Part shown: positions 8,295 through 14,118 of the stretch, piece after piece
How positions within the stretch are numbered: position 1 is the first letter of the stretch
How the letters are laid out: every line of letters starts with the position of its first letter
Assembly: GCA_934654765.1 (NCBI GenBank)
Contig: CAKUGX010000039.1
Location: 1 to 15,171 of the forward strand
Length of the DNA stretch: 15,171 bases
From: an uncultured Collinsella sp.
GTDB lineage: Bacteria > Actinomycetota > Coriobacteriia > Coriobacteriales > Coriobacteriaceae
Reading direction: 5' to 3'
Notes under the pieces: generated by a model
Databases searched by the model: none
Told to the model about the DNA's origin: nothing
Seen by the model: only the letters and a program-made list of their open reading frames with translations
Translations under genes and position numbers: made by a program

Positions 8295-10250
8295 ATGGAA
8301 CAGAGGGTCCTCGGGGGAAGATACCTCCTCAAGGATAAGGTGGGAACGGGCGGTATGGCGACCGTCTTCCGTGCACAGGATCAGGTCCTCGACCGCACGG
8401 TTGCCGTCAAGATCATGCTGCCGCAGTATGCCGGCGACGCCACCTTCGCCGCCCGCTTTAAGCAGGAGGCACAGGCAGCTGCCGGCCTGTCCTCCCCCTA
8501 TATCGTGGGCGTCTACGACTGGGGCAAGGACGGCGACACCTATTACATCGTCATGGAGTACCTGCGCGGTACCGACCTTAAGAGTGGCATCAAGAGCCAC
8601 GGCGCCCTCGATCCCAAGAAGGTCGCGCAGATCGGCTCGCAGATCAGCTCCGCGCTTTCGGTCGCACACAAGCACGAGATCATCCACCGCGACATTAAGC
8701 CGCAAAACATCATGGTGCTGCCCGACGGCAACATCAAGGTAATGGATTTTGGCATCGCACGCGCCAAGAACAGCCACCTCACGCAGGATAACAACGTTCT
8801 GGGCACCGCCCACTATGTAAGCCCCGAGCAGACCCGCGGCCAGGACCTCGGCCCCACCTCGGATATCTACTCGCTGGGTGTCGTCATGTACGAGTGCGCC
8901 ACCGGCCGCGTGCCCTTTGACGGCGACGACGCCATCTCGGTCGCGCTCAAGCAGGTCAACGAGCTCCCCATCCCGCCGAGCCAGATCAACTCCGGCGTCG
9001 ATGCCGACCTGGAGCGCATCATCCTCAAGTGCATGGAGAAGGACCCGGCAAACCGCTTCCAGACGGCCGACGAGCTGCGCCAGGTGCTCAACAGCTACCT
9101 GTCTGGCCGTGCCGTCAACGTCTCGGAGCCCACGCGCATCATCGGTGCCGCCGGCGACCTGGGTGCTACCAAGACCCGCGAGCTTTCCGACTCAACGCGC
9201 GCTATGGTTCGTCCCGTCTCGGGCGTGAGCGGTCAGAACACCGCCCGCAGCGCCGTTTCGGGCTCCACGGGTTCCTACGAGGTCGAGAAGCCCAAGTCCA
9301 ACAAGAACAAGGTCATCGCCGCCGTGGTTGCCGCCGTTGCCGTCATCGGCATCGTGGTGGCCTTTGCCACGGGACTCTTTGGCGGCGAGCAGGTCACGGT
9401 GCCCGACGTACTGGGCAAGGACCAGGAGACCGCTATCGAGCTGATCAAGGAGGCAGGCCTTGAGGTCGGCACCGTCGACCAGAGCTACAACGACGACGTC
9501 GACGAGGGCAAGGTCGCTGAACAGACGCCCAACGGCAACACCAAGAAGGCCAAGGGCACCAAGGTGAACCTGGTGATTTCCAAGGGCCCCAAGCCTTCCG
9601 AGAAGGTTGAGGTTCCGCTGCTCGTCGGTCTGACCAAGGACCAGGCAGAGGCGGCGCTGGCGAGCGTTGGCCTGAAGGGCAATGCTTCCGAGGAGGCCAA
9701 CGAGGCCGATGAGGGCCAGGTCTTTGAGCAGGGCACTGCTGCCGGCAAGGAGGTCGAGAAGGGCACGACTATCTCGTACAAGGTCTCCAGCGGCCCGGAC
9801 ACCACCTCGGTGCCCGATCTGACCGACATGACCGAGGCCCAGGCGCGCAACGCTCTCGACATGGCTGGCTTTGGCGTCGACGTGAGCTACCAGGAAAACG
9901 ACTCGGTTACCGAGGGCACCGTCATTAGCTGGAACCCCAGCGGCAAGCAGAAGCCCGGTGCCACGATCACCGTCGTCATCGCCAAGAAGTCCGGCAAGGC
10001 CAGCGTCCCGGGCAACCTGTACGGCAAGAGCATCTCCGCCGCCGTCACCGCGCTCAACAACGCCGGTTTCTACAACATCGGCTTCTGTGACCAGAACGGC
10101 AACCCTGTGAGCGGCAACGAGAATGCAACCGTTACGGGCGTCTCCCCCACCGGTAAGCAATCCACCGACACCACGATCACGCTGACGGTCGCACTTTCGG
10201 GCTCGGGTTCGGGCTCGGGCACGGGCGACGATTCCGGTACGACCAACTAG
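8295..10250 (+). CDS. pknB: PASTA-domain Ser/Thr kinase PknB
   Basis: 651 aa. The cytoplasmic kinase domain (about 9-270) has the glycine loop GTGGMATV 17-24, Lys39, HRD 131-133, DFG 151-153 and SPEQ 176-179, so unlike the first kinase it is a classical RD enzyme. A Thr/Ser-rich juxtamembrane region follows, then one TM (about 339-360). Outside lie four PASTA repeats at about 366-431, 438-499, 504-564 and 569-633; the fourth is the most divergent. A Gly/Ser tail ends the chain. PASTA domains sense muropeptides or lipid II and control wall synthesis and division. ATG 8295 is chosen because AGGAG (8285-8289) sits 5 nt upstream; ATG 8280 has no ribosome site. The 132-nt gap to the preceding gene holds a hairpin, and an intrinsic terminator follows the gene. 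Confidence 0.95.
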   Translation: MEQRVLGGRYLLKDKVGTGGMATVFRAQDQVLDRTVAVKIMLPQYAGDATFAARFKQEAQAAAGLSSPYIVGVYDWGKDGDTYYIVMEYLRGTDLKSGIKSHGALDPKKVAQIGSQISSALSVAHKHEIIHRDIKPQNIMVLPDGNIKVMDFGIARAKNSHLTQDNNVLGTAHYVSPEQTRGQDLGPTSDIYSLGVVMYECATGRVPFDGDDAISVALKQVNELPIPPSQINSGVDADLERIILKCMEKDPANRFQTADELRQVLNSYLSGRAVNVSEPTRIIGAAGDLGATKTRELSDSTRAMVRPVSGVSGQNTARSAVSGSTGSYEVEKPKSNKNKVIAAVVAAVAVIGIVVAFATGLFGGEQVTVPDVLGKDQETAIELIKEAGLEVGTVDQSYNDDVDEGKVAEQTPNGNTKKAKGTKVNLVISKGPKPSEKVEVPLLVGLTKDQAEAALASVGLKGNASEEANEADEGQVFEQGTAAGKEVEKGTTISYKVSSGPDTTSVPDLTDMTEAQARNALDMAGFGVDVSYQENDSVTEGTVISWNPSGKQKPGATITVVIAKKSGKASVPGNLYGKSISAAVTALNNAGFYNIGFCDQNGNPVSGNENATVTGVSPTGKQSTDTTITLTVALSGSGSGSGTGDDSGTTN

Positions 10251-10302
10251 TCGCCACCCCACCGCTCATTACGGCTCTCGCCGCAAACATATTCGCTCAC
10301 AG

Positions 10303-10340
10303 GCGCCCGCTTGCTCCCCCAGCAAGCGGGCGCTTTCTTT
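10303..10340 (+). terminator. intrinsic terminator after pknB
   Basis: A perfect 13-bp stem, GCGCCCGCTTGCT (10303-10315) with AGCAAGCGGGCGC (10321-10333), closes a CCCCC loop and is followed by TTTCTTT (10334-10340). It ends the kinase/cell-wall cluster on the + strand. Confidence 0.93.
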
Positions 10341-10380
10341 ATCTGAAGCAGCGAATACTACGGCATGCCTTAAACCAGAA

Positions 10381-10409
10381 GAGCCCGGCACCGTAGCGGT
10401 ACCGGGCTC
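10381..10409 (-). terminator. tRNA-type terminator hairpin, repeat copy 1
   Basis: GAGCCCGGCACCG (10381-10393) pairs with CGGTACCGGGCTC (10397-10409) over 13 bp with one C-A mismatch. On the - strand it lies just downstream of a CCA end, as expected for a tRNA gene terminator; the T-run after it (TTCTGG) is short. Confidence 0.55.
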
Positions 10410-10508
10410 GATATTCCTCTGGTGCCCCCGGGCGGATTCGAAAACTCCCCCCGCGGGGAAATAAGTGACGCGGGTGTCGACGGTCCGAATCCGGCCTTTA
10501 GACCAGAA

Positions 10509-10537
10509 GAGCCCGGCACCGTGGTGGTACCGGGCTC
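10509..10537 (-). terminator. tRNA-type terminator hairpin, repeat copy 2
   Basis: Same hairpin as copy 1 shifted by 128 bp, with loop changes only (GTGGTGG instead of GTAGCGG). On the - strand it follows the second CCA-end remnant. Confidence 0.55.
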
Positions 10538-10636
10538 GGCAAATCTCTGGTGCCCCCGGGCGGATTCGAAAACTCCCCCCGCGGGGAAATTGGTGACGCG
10601 GGTGTCGGCGGTTCGAATCCGGCCCTTAGACCAGAA

Positions 10637-10665
10637 GAGCCCGGCACCGTGGCGGTACCGGGCTC
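10637..10665 (-). terminator. tRNA-type terminator hairpin, repeat copy 3
   Basis: Same hairpin a further 128 bp on, 10 bp downstream (on the - strand) of the CCA end of the tRNA-Arg 3' half. It was probably the terminator of the original tRNA-Arg gene before integration. Confidence 0.6.
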
Positions 10666-10675
10666 GACAAATCTC

Positions 10676-10720
10676 TGGTGCCCCCGGGCGGATTCGAACC
10701 GTCGACACCCGCTTTAGGAG
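10676..10720 (-). other. attL: 3' half of tRNA-Arg(CCU), element junction
   Basis: The - strand reads, in tRNA numbering, loop CTCCTAA (32-38, anticodon CCU at 10716-10718), stem AGCGG (39-43), variable GTGTC (44-48), T-stem GACGG, T-loop TTCGAAT, CCGCC (61-65), acceptor CGGGGGC (66-72), A73 and CCA. This is exactly 45 nt, positions 32 to 76. Upstream on the - strand the sequence changes at once to AT-rich DNA without the 5' half (no GCCCCCG or TAGCTC), so it is not a complete tRNA. A tyrosine integrase gene lies about 190 bp away, the classical arrangement for integration at a tRNA anticodon loop. One T-stem pair (A50-C64) is mismatched. The restored tRNA should lie at the far end of the element, outside the window. 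Confidence 0.8.
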
Positions 10721-10912
10721 ATATGATTTAATACTACCCCCTACCACTCATCAAACATCATTGAACGTCATATAACCGCAGATAAACATAGCAATTTGTG
10801 ACTTTCACCTCTGATAGCTGCACCAACGCTTTTACAAACATATTACTAACAGCTTTAGCTAAACTGCACTCAATGAATTGTTGAAAACTATTCAAGGAAA
10901 CGGAGTGCAAAA
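10721..10912 (+). promoter_or_regulatory. AT-rich leader between attL and integrase gene
   Basis: This 192-nt stretch has no gene. It would hold the integrase promoter and the arm-type binding sites expected beside attL. Weak promoter-like boxes are TTGAAC (10761-10766) and TAAACA (10783-10788) with 16 nt spacing. Two short inverted repeats lie near the gene: TTTAGCTAAA (10854-10863) and TTGAA-AACTA-TTCAA (10881-10895), the latter just before the ribosome site, as an operator might be. Confidence 0.35.
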
Positions 10913-12160
10913 ATGTCAGAACAGCCACTCATTAGCGGTAGGGGCACGTGTTGGAAAGACAAGAGGTCGCCTAACACCTATCGCTATTATTTTTCCCTTG
11001 GAATCAAGGACCCTAAAACGGGGCGCTACAAACGATCACCAACTTATACAGTTCACTGCAAGACCAAGACAGAAGCAAAGGCCGCAATGCAGGCCAAGCT
11101 AGCTGAAATCAATTCCTCTGGCACGATCTCTAAAACTAAAAAGCCAAATTTGCTTGCATCCTACTGCTGGGCTTTTCATGAAAACAGAGACACCGAGCTT
11201 GCGCCAACGAGCTATGAAAGAGAAGCGTACGATTGCAGACATATCGAAGACCTGTTCGGCGCGTTTCAGACAATTGAGGGGCTAACTCCCGACCTAATCG
11301 AAGAAACATATGCCGAAGCTCGTCGCACGGGAAAATACAAGCCTTCAGAGCTTGTGCGAATCAACTCGAAGCTGCGACAGATTCTGTCGAATGCGGTCGC
11401 GAAAAGAATAATTGATCGAAACCCCTGCGCCACCGTTCATGTTCGCAGACCTCGCAACAAGAGAGAATCACTGACAATCGGCCAAGTAGCTACCCTATGC
11501 ACACATCTTCAACACATTGAGCTCACCGCCGAAGCAGTTGGTACGCTAGTACTAGTGTACACGGGTATGCGAAAAGGCGAGATGCTGGGCCTCGAATGGC
11601 GCGATTGGGACCCTGTCAATAAAACCTTGAAAATTGACAGGCAGTACACCAACGACCACGAACTGAGGGCACCCAAATCACAAGAAAGCCAACGCAAAAT
11701 CCCCGTTGGAGAAACCTTGACCGAACGTCTTCAATCATGGTCAGTCATACAAAAAGAATTCCTGGCTTCTCTGGGACTGTCACAGACCGACAGCACCCCC
11801 ATCATTAGTGATATTGCTATCGCACAGGGAATCCCTACTGTTTGTCACATGAAAAACTACATCTACAACCATTGGTTTCGCGATTTCGCAGTTAGCTGCA
11901 ATCTTGGAATCTATGAGCCGAACAATTCGACTGGCGGAAAACTATATAAGGGCATCTGCCCGCATCAGCTCAGGCATTGTGTAAGCACTTTTATGCTGGC
12001 GAACGGATCGGACGTTAGAAGTGTGCAAGGCATTCTTGGCCACGCGGACCCCAATATCACGCTCAAAACGTATACAAGCCTCGTTCAACAATCAGAAATA
12101 AAAGCAGTTAAAGGCTACGAAGACTTCATCAACGCCTATATACAGAGAAGCGAGAAATAG
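10913..12160 (+). CDS. int: tyrosine recombinase / phage-type site-specific integrase
   Basis: 415 aa. The N-terminus (about 10-68) looks like an arm-type DNA-binding domain with alternating aromatic and basic residues (KDKRSPNTYRYYFSLG and similar). A core-binding SAM-like helical region follows (about 78-175). The catalytic domain (about 185-400) has ArgI at R220 in TGMRKGE, a probable Lys255, HQLRH with H351 and R354, GH 376-377 and the nucleophile Tyr387 in KTYTSL. It should integrate and excise the element at the adjacent tRNA-Arg half. ATG 10913 follows GGAG (10902-10905) with 7 nt spacing. Base composition is clearly lower in G/C than the operon to the left, consistent with transfer. 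All catalytic residues are present, so it is probably active. Confidence 0.95.
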   Translation: MSEQPLISGRGTCWKDKRSPNTYRYYFSLGIKDPKTGRYKRSPTYTVHCKTKTEAKAAMQAKLAEINSSGTISKTKKPNLLASYCWAFHENRDTELAPTSYEREAYDCRHIEDLFGAFQTIEGLTPDLIEETYAEARRTGKYKPSELVRINSKLRQILSNAVAKRIIDRNPCATVHVRRPRNKRESLTIGQVATLCTHLQHIELTAEAVGTLVLVYTGMRKGEMLGLEWRDWDPVNKTLKIDRQYTNDHELRAPKSQESQRKIPVGETLTERLQSWSVIQKEFLASLGLSQTDSTPIISDIAIAQGIPTVCHMKNYIYNHWFRDFAVSCNLGIYEPNNSTGGKLYKGICPHQLRHCVSTFMLANGSDVRSVQGILGHADPNITLKTYTSLVQQSEIKAVKGYEDFINAYIQRSEK

Positions 12161-12194
12161 CATGTTTTTCATTCATCGTATTTTTCATAATATT

Positions 12195-12212
12195 ACGGTA
12201 CTATAATACCGT
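12195..12212. promoter_or_regulatory. 18-bp palindrome containing a TATAAT box
   Basis: ACGGTA (12195-12200) and TACCGT (12207-12212) flank CTATAA, so the palindrome includes TATAAT at 12202-12207, a perfect -10 hexamer. No good -35 lies 17 nt upstream (TATTTT at 12179-12184). It would suit an operator overlapping the promoter of the excisionase-like gene. A second candidate promoter, TTGATT (12234-12239) with TATTAC (12256-12261) at 16 nt spacing, lies downstream; TTGACA occurs at 12238-12243 without a good -10. Confidence 0.45.
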
Positions 12213-12304
12213 TTCCGCAGGTAGATGCTTTATTTGATTGACATTTAATGAGTTTTATTACATGCTAAAGCTGTCAGATGGCTACGCACGTAGTCATAAA
12301 AACT

Positions 12305-12356
12305 GGCCCCCCAAGTGCTTATGAACCTGGTAAGTCTTACAAGCACAGGGAGGGCC
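12305..12356 (+). promoter_or_regulatory. stem-loop leader upstream of the excisionase-like gene
   Basis: GGCCCCCC (12305-12312) pairs with GGGAGGGCC (12348-12356, one bulged A), and GTGCTT (12315-12320) pairs with AAGCAC (12341-12346), giving about 14 bp with a small internal loop. The 20-nt loop contains the palindrome GTAAGTCTTAC (12330-12340). It ends 22 nt before the start codon and has no T-run. It could be an mRNA leader structure, a protein-binding site or a single-strand DNA hairpin used in transfer or replication; the sequence alone does not decide. Confidence 0.5.
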
Positions 12357-12378
12357 CTCATTGAAAGGATAGCTCATC

Positions 12379-12624
12379 ATGGCTACTCCAAAGATTAGCA
12401 CTCAGGCGTCCACACCGACTTTCCCCACTGGTGCCGCTCAGTGCGATCGGTTGCTCCGCGTTAACGATATCCGCGAACTCACTGGCTGGAGCGAAAACAC
12501 CGCGCGCAAGTTTATGCGCGAGTCCGGCAAGCTCATCCAAATCCATCGCTCGAATTACATGTTTGAAAGCTCGTTCTACGAACTTTTCAAGCAGCTTGAA
12601 GGTCGTACCGCCCACCTTGACTAG
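12379..12624 (+). CDS. small HTH protein, excisionase/AlpA-like
   Basis: 81 aa. After a disordered start (1-22), residues 25-58 read as a MerR/AlpA-type winged helix-turn-helix (LLRVNDIRELTGW, then SENTARKFMRES), followed by a beta-wing-like stretch (KLIQIHRSNYMFE) and a short helix. Small proteins of this type next to an integrase usually act as excisionases or as transcription regulators of the element. ATG 12379 follows AAAGGA (12364-12369) with 9 nt spacing. The next gene starts 9 nt after its stop, so they are probably co-transcribed. The fold assignment is by eye; excisionase versus repressor is undecided. Confidence 0.75.
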   Translation: MATPKISTQASTPTFPTGAAQCDRLLRVNDIRELTGWSENTARKFMRESGKLIQIHRSNYMFESSFYELFKQLEGRTAHLD

Positions 12625-12633
12625 GCGGTAAAC

Positions 12634-13020
12634 ATGAGCGAACTACCGTCGATTTCCGACAAATATTCCGATGATGTTACTGAGCAACGAGAGATTAGAA
12701 GGAAAATGGATAACGCGAATTTTATTTCGGTGCCCGACTGGGCGTGTTGTGCCACCACTGTCGCTGCCGAGCGCCTCATCCTCGGCCTAGTATGGAAGCT
12801 TGGAAATCCTTCCAAAAACAAACGAGCCATGGGCTTTTACGCAAAAAGCAAATGGATTGAGGAGCGCTACCACCTGAGTAAGAACACGATCTCCCGGGCC
12901 TATACCTCTTTGAAGGATAAGGGGTTTATCCAAAAAGCGGGCGATGGCAGCTGGATGCTTAATTACGCCGCAGTCTACCCCGCCGCAATCGAAAACGGCT
13001 GGGAGCCCAAGAAATCTTAA
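12634..13020 (+). CDS. winged-helix DNA-binding protein of unknown role
   Basis: 128 aa, not recognised by name. Residues 38-58 form one helical stretch (ATTVAAERLILGLVWKL), and residues 66-118 look like a winged helix: WIEERYHLSKNTISRAYTSL is a helix-turn-helix like that of replication initiators and GntR/DnaD-type proteins, and GFIQKAGDGSWMLN would form the wing. ATG 12634 lies 9 nt after the previous stop, with AGGCGG (12623-12628) overlapping that stop, so translation is probably coupled to the excisionase-like gene. It could regulate the element or take part in its replication; nothing visible separates these. A hairpin with a T-run follows at 13104-13168. Confidence 0.75.
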   Translation: MSELPSISDKYSDDVTEQREIRRKMDNANFISVPDWACCATTVAAERLILGLVWKLGNPSKNKRAMGFYAKSKWIEERYHLSKNTISRAYTSLKDKGFIQKAGDGSWMLNYAAVYPAAIENGWEPKKS

Positions 13021-13103
13021 GTCCATAGCCCGACTATCGAGGTCGTGAAGGTCGGTAATCGCCGAGCGTCTATAAGAGCATGCCGCGGATGTAAAATGAA
13101 ACA

Positions 13104-13168
13104 GGGTCGAACCGAAACAGTTCCCGGACAATTGGCGTCCGGCCAGACACTTCGATTCGACCCTTTTT
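13104..13168 (+). terminator. long hairpin with T-run, probable terminator or structured RNA
   Basis: GGGTCGAACCGAA (13104-13116) pairs with TTCGATTCGACCC (13151-13163) over 13 bp with a single mismatch, followed by TTTTT (13164-13168). Inside, CCGGAC (13124-13129) pairs with GTCCGG (13137-13142). The T-run suits termination of the transcript from the winged-helix gene, but it lies about 84 nt past the stop and is larger than needed, so a small structured RNA is also possible. Confidence 0.65.
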
Positions 13169-13478
13169 CATGCCCGCATCTAAAACAATCCCATAATCAT
13201 TCTCGACATCTTTAACGCCATCACTCTCCCGCCACCAACACGTCGTAGGTGCCATTTTCAACGAATCGATATGGCCGTCCATTCATGGTCTTTAAGGCGC
13301 GTGATACCATGAAAACGTGCGGTATTTCTCCAATTGAAAACCTGCGTGAATGCATGACTTGAGACGCCTTTTTAGAACTCACCGATCGCAGGACAACTAC
13401 AAATCAACAGCGGCCGCGTATTTGTTCCCAGCCGTACGGCATGGCGGAGCCATGCCCATTGTTGATTGGAGTGCCGAA
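13169..13478. other. non-coding stretch with inverted repeats
   Basis: No convincing gene is seen here; a 70-codon frame on the - strand (13070-13282) lacks a ribosome site. Visible structure: TTCATGGT (13282-13289) with ACCATGAA (13306-13313), 8 bp with a 16-nt loop; the palindrome GCCGTACGGC (13431-13440); and the hairpin GGCATGGC-GGA-GCCATGCC (13438-13456), 22 nt before the coiled-coil gene. The promoter of that gene should lie here but no clear -35/-10 pair stands out. Confidence 0.5.
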
Positions 13479-14048
13479 ATGGCAGACGAGAAGAAAATCA
13501 GTGAGACATCCGGCGTGAAGGCCGTCCTCGATGAGGCCGCCGAGCGGATCGAGGCGACATGGCGGGAGAAGCTGCTGCGCGAGACTGCCGACCTCAGGAC
13601 CGAGAACGCACTGCTCATGGCCCAGGTGGATGAATTCAGCCGCAAGCTCGTCGAGGCGACGGACCGGAACGAAAGACTTGAGGCCGACTGCAATGAGAGG
13701 GTCGCTTTCATCGAGGAGAAGTTCGAACTCGATACCGCGAACCTCGAACTCGAGAATAACGAGCTCCACGCCGCGAGCGTCAGATATCTCGCCGATGCCA
13801 GGGAGCTCGACAGGCAGGTCGTCCAGCTCCACGCCGAGGCTGAGACCATGGTCGATGAGATCGAGCGGCTGCGCGGCGAGCGTGACGCCGCGTTGAAAGC
13901 CCAGGCTGAGCTGAGCGATGCGCTTCTGGCCCAGCGCGACCTGATGGCCGAGGTCGCCGCCCTCAAGGACCGCCTTGCTGTTGCCGAACAGCGGGCGGCC
14001 GTGGCCGAGGCCAAGGTCGAGGTCATGACCCAGATGAGGGGCGAGTAG
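13479..14048 (+). CDS. coiled-coil protein of unknown function
   Basis: 189 aa, not recognised. Apart from about 12 N-terminal residues it is almost entirely a predicted coiled coil: charged heptad-like sequence rich in Glu, Ala, Leu, Arg and Asp from about residue 14 to the end, with no Pro and few aromatics. No HTH, membrane segment, signal peptide or enzymatic motif is visible. ATG 13479 is chosen because GGAG (13468-13471) lies 7 nt upstream; the frame is open back to ATG 13350, but earlier starts lack a ribosome site and the residues they add are not coiled-coil-like. It is GC-rich, unlike the integrase, and converges on the phosphoesterase gene across a large palindrome. A scaffold or KfrA-like role is conceivable, but no DNA-binding domain supports that. 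Confidence 0.75.
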   Translation: MADEKKISETSGVKAVLDEAAERIEATWREKLLRETADLRTENALLMAQVDEFSRKLVEATDRNERLEADCNERVAFIEEKFELDTANLELENNELHAASVRYLADARELDRQVVQLHAEAETMVDEIERLRGERDAALKAQAELSDALLAQRDLMAEVAALKDRLAVAEQRAAVAEAKVEVMTQMRGE

Positions 14049-14077
14049 CCCCGCGCTTCTCCTGTCAGTCTGCTGAT

Positions 14078-14118
14078 TTCTAGGAACCTTCTAGAGCGCT
14101 TCTAGAAGGTTCCTAGAA
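14078..14118. terminator. 41-bp palindrome with four phased CTAG sites, possible bidirectional terminator
   Basis: TTCTAGGAACCTTCTAGA (14078-14095) and its exact inverse (14101-14118) flank GCGCT, an 18-bp perfect stem. CTAG occurs at 14080, 14091, 14102 and 14113, always 11 bp apart. It lies between convergent genes and contains the stop codon (TAG, plus 14091-14093) of the phosphoesterase. Neither side has a T-run, so a protein-binding role is as likely as termination. Confidence 0.55.

Larger units (their letters stand above)
10370..10711 (-). repeat. three tandem 128-bp repeats derived from a tRNA 3' end and terminator
   Basis: Copies start near 10370, 10498 and 10626, with landmarks exactly 128 bp apart (GAGCCCGG at 10381, 10509 and 10637). 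By eye copies 1 and 2 differ at about a dozen positions; copy 3 matches copy 2 almost perfectly up to TTCGAA and then diverges. On the - strand each unit contains TTCGAATCCG and CGGGGGCACCA, the T-loop, acceptor and CCA end of tRNA-Arg(CCU), followed by a terminator hairpin. Copies 1 and 2 then carry a GC palindrome (CCCCGCGGGG) and, inverted, the GCGGGTGTCG..GG T-arm segment of the same tRNA. They look like decayed attachment-site scars. No CRISPR-like spacing and no credible gene is present. Confidence 0.8.

Noticed and set aside
10370..10711. CRISPR array
   Set aside because: The unit is 128 bp with no distinct spacers; repeats adjoin directly and contain tRNA/terminator sequence.
10676..10760. 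Complete tRNA gene on the - strand
   Set aside because: Only positions 32-76 are present; the D-arm and 5' acceptor strand are missing from the adjoining AT-rich DNA.
10370..10775. Long frames on both strands (- strand 10370-10747; + strand 10422-10775) through the repeats
   Set aside because: They translate tRNA-end and terminator sequence, are internally repetitive with the 128-bp unit, lack ribosome sites, and are typical spurious frames over tRNA loci.
13070..13282. 70-residue frame on the - strand
   Set aside because: No ribosome site before either Met, no recognisable domain, and it runs through the hairpin at 13104-13163.
13350..13478. Upstream extension of the coiled-coil gene to ATG 13350
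   Set aside because: The added 43 residues are not coiled-coil-like and no ribosome site precedes 13350 or 13452; GGAG is correctly placed only for ATG 13479.
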